NCBI GenBank assembly: GCA_963817075.1
Contig: CAWFMT010000005.1
Location: 966,807 to 1,030,806 of the forward strand
Direction: 5' to 3'
Source: DASPKM01 sp963817075
GTDB lineage: Bacteria; Bacteroidota; Bacteroidia; Chitinophagales; Chitinophagaceae
Length of the DNA stretch: 64,000 nt
The position numbers and the translations under genes were made by a program. Below the pieces are notes generated by a model. It had not been told where the DNA came from and searched no databases. It worked only from the letters and a program-made list of their open reading frames with translations. Positions 63,992 to 64,000 of the stretch are shown here, one piece after another. The stretch's first letter is position 1. Each line of letters opens with the position of its first letter.

Positions 63992-64000
63992 AGCTCATGC

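Larger units (their letters stand above)
62581..64000. other. Streptomyces-like chimeric end of the contig
   Basis: From about 62585 the composition turns to strong G+C with actinobacterial codon use, in contrast to the AT-rich host. It contains the tail of a beta-galactosidase-like gene and a frameshifted exported phosphoesterase gene, both Streptomyces-like. Frame breaks occur every few hundred bases, far more often than in the rest of the window. Most likely a misjoined low-coverage read. Confidence 0.85.

Noticed and set aside
62581..64000. Horizontal transfer from Streptomyces
   Set aside because: Truncation of both flanking genes, no mobile element at the border and the error-rich sequence fit a chimera better; not excluded without reads.
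1..64000. tRNA or rRNA genes, riboswitches, defence islands
   Set aside because: I looked for tRNA T-loop words, conserved riboswitch cores and typical defence genes by eye and found none; weak elements could be missed without tools.

Overview
Bases 1 to about 62,585 are a low-GC chromosomal segment of a member of the Bacteroidota. Lineage markers are gldH, a protein with a type IX secretion (T9SS) C-terminal sorting region, BatD, the DUF2157/GDYXXLXY pair, a DUF5117-type zinc protease and promoters of the TAnnTTTG type. A Chitinophagaceae-like host is plausible, but that is inference from gene content only. The last ~1.4 kb is very different: very high GC and Streptomyces-like, with repeated reading-frame breaks. 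It abuts a truncated 3-hydroxyacyl-CoA dehydrogenase gene in mid-codon sequence, so I read it as a chimeric assembly end, not as biology of this organism.

Layout. 1-7.2 kb: start of a Tat-signal protein, heme A synthase, a membrane patatin, a lipid kinase, FabH and an alpha/beta hydrolase. 7.2-14 kb: two small unknown proteins, then a secreted surface cluster of two tandem S74-chaperone proteins and one T9SS-exported protein. 14-18.3 kb: receiver protein, typA (broken by one base) and meaB. 18.3-25.2 kb: envelope module with three family 2 glycosyltransferases, Lon-substrate-domain protein, coaX, an outer-membrane porin-like protein, lptC and an aldo/keto reductase. 25.2-26.25 kb: 1 kb without a gene, holding three 156-bp tandem repeats and a candidate minus-strand small RNA. 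26.3-34.5 kb: SDR, gmk, CBS/CorC protein, DUF5117 protease, tatC, rpiB and a deoxyhypusine-synthase-like gene. 34.6-44.9 kb: PepSY-like secreted proteins, AcpH-like protein, ada, pcrA (broken by one base), histidine kinase, GPx and dusB. 45-49 kb: CPBP protease, cdsA, a complete IS3-family element, psd. 49-62.6 kb: HAD phosphatase, SDR, BatD, DUF2157/GDYXXLXY pair, two-component pair, gldH, yicC, lpxD, lipocalin-like lipoprotein, carboxypeptidase-regulatory-domain protein, epimerase (N-terminus broken by one base) and the truncated dehydrogenase.

Themes. Much of the window serves the cell envelope: phospholipid synthesis (cdsA, psd), lipid A and LPS (lpxD, lptC, three glycosyltransferases), protein export (tatC, T9SS substrate, gldH) and surface proteins. 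Intergenic spaces are filled with several dispersed repeat families. Four conserved genes each carry one extra base next to an identical base; the uniform pattern suggests sequencing error more than gene decay. I found no defence island, CRISPR array, prophage or tRNA. The best candidates for something undescribed are the small-RNA locus at about 25.8-26.06 kb, the structured region upstream of yicC, the hairpin repeat families, and the pairing of S74 autoproteolytic chaperone proteins with a T9SS protein.
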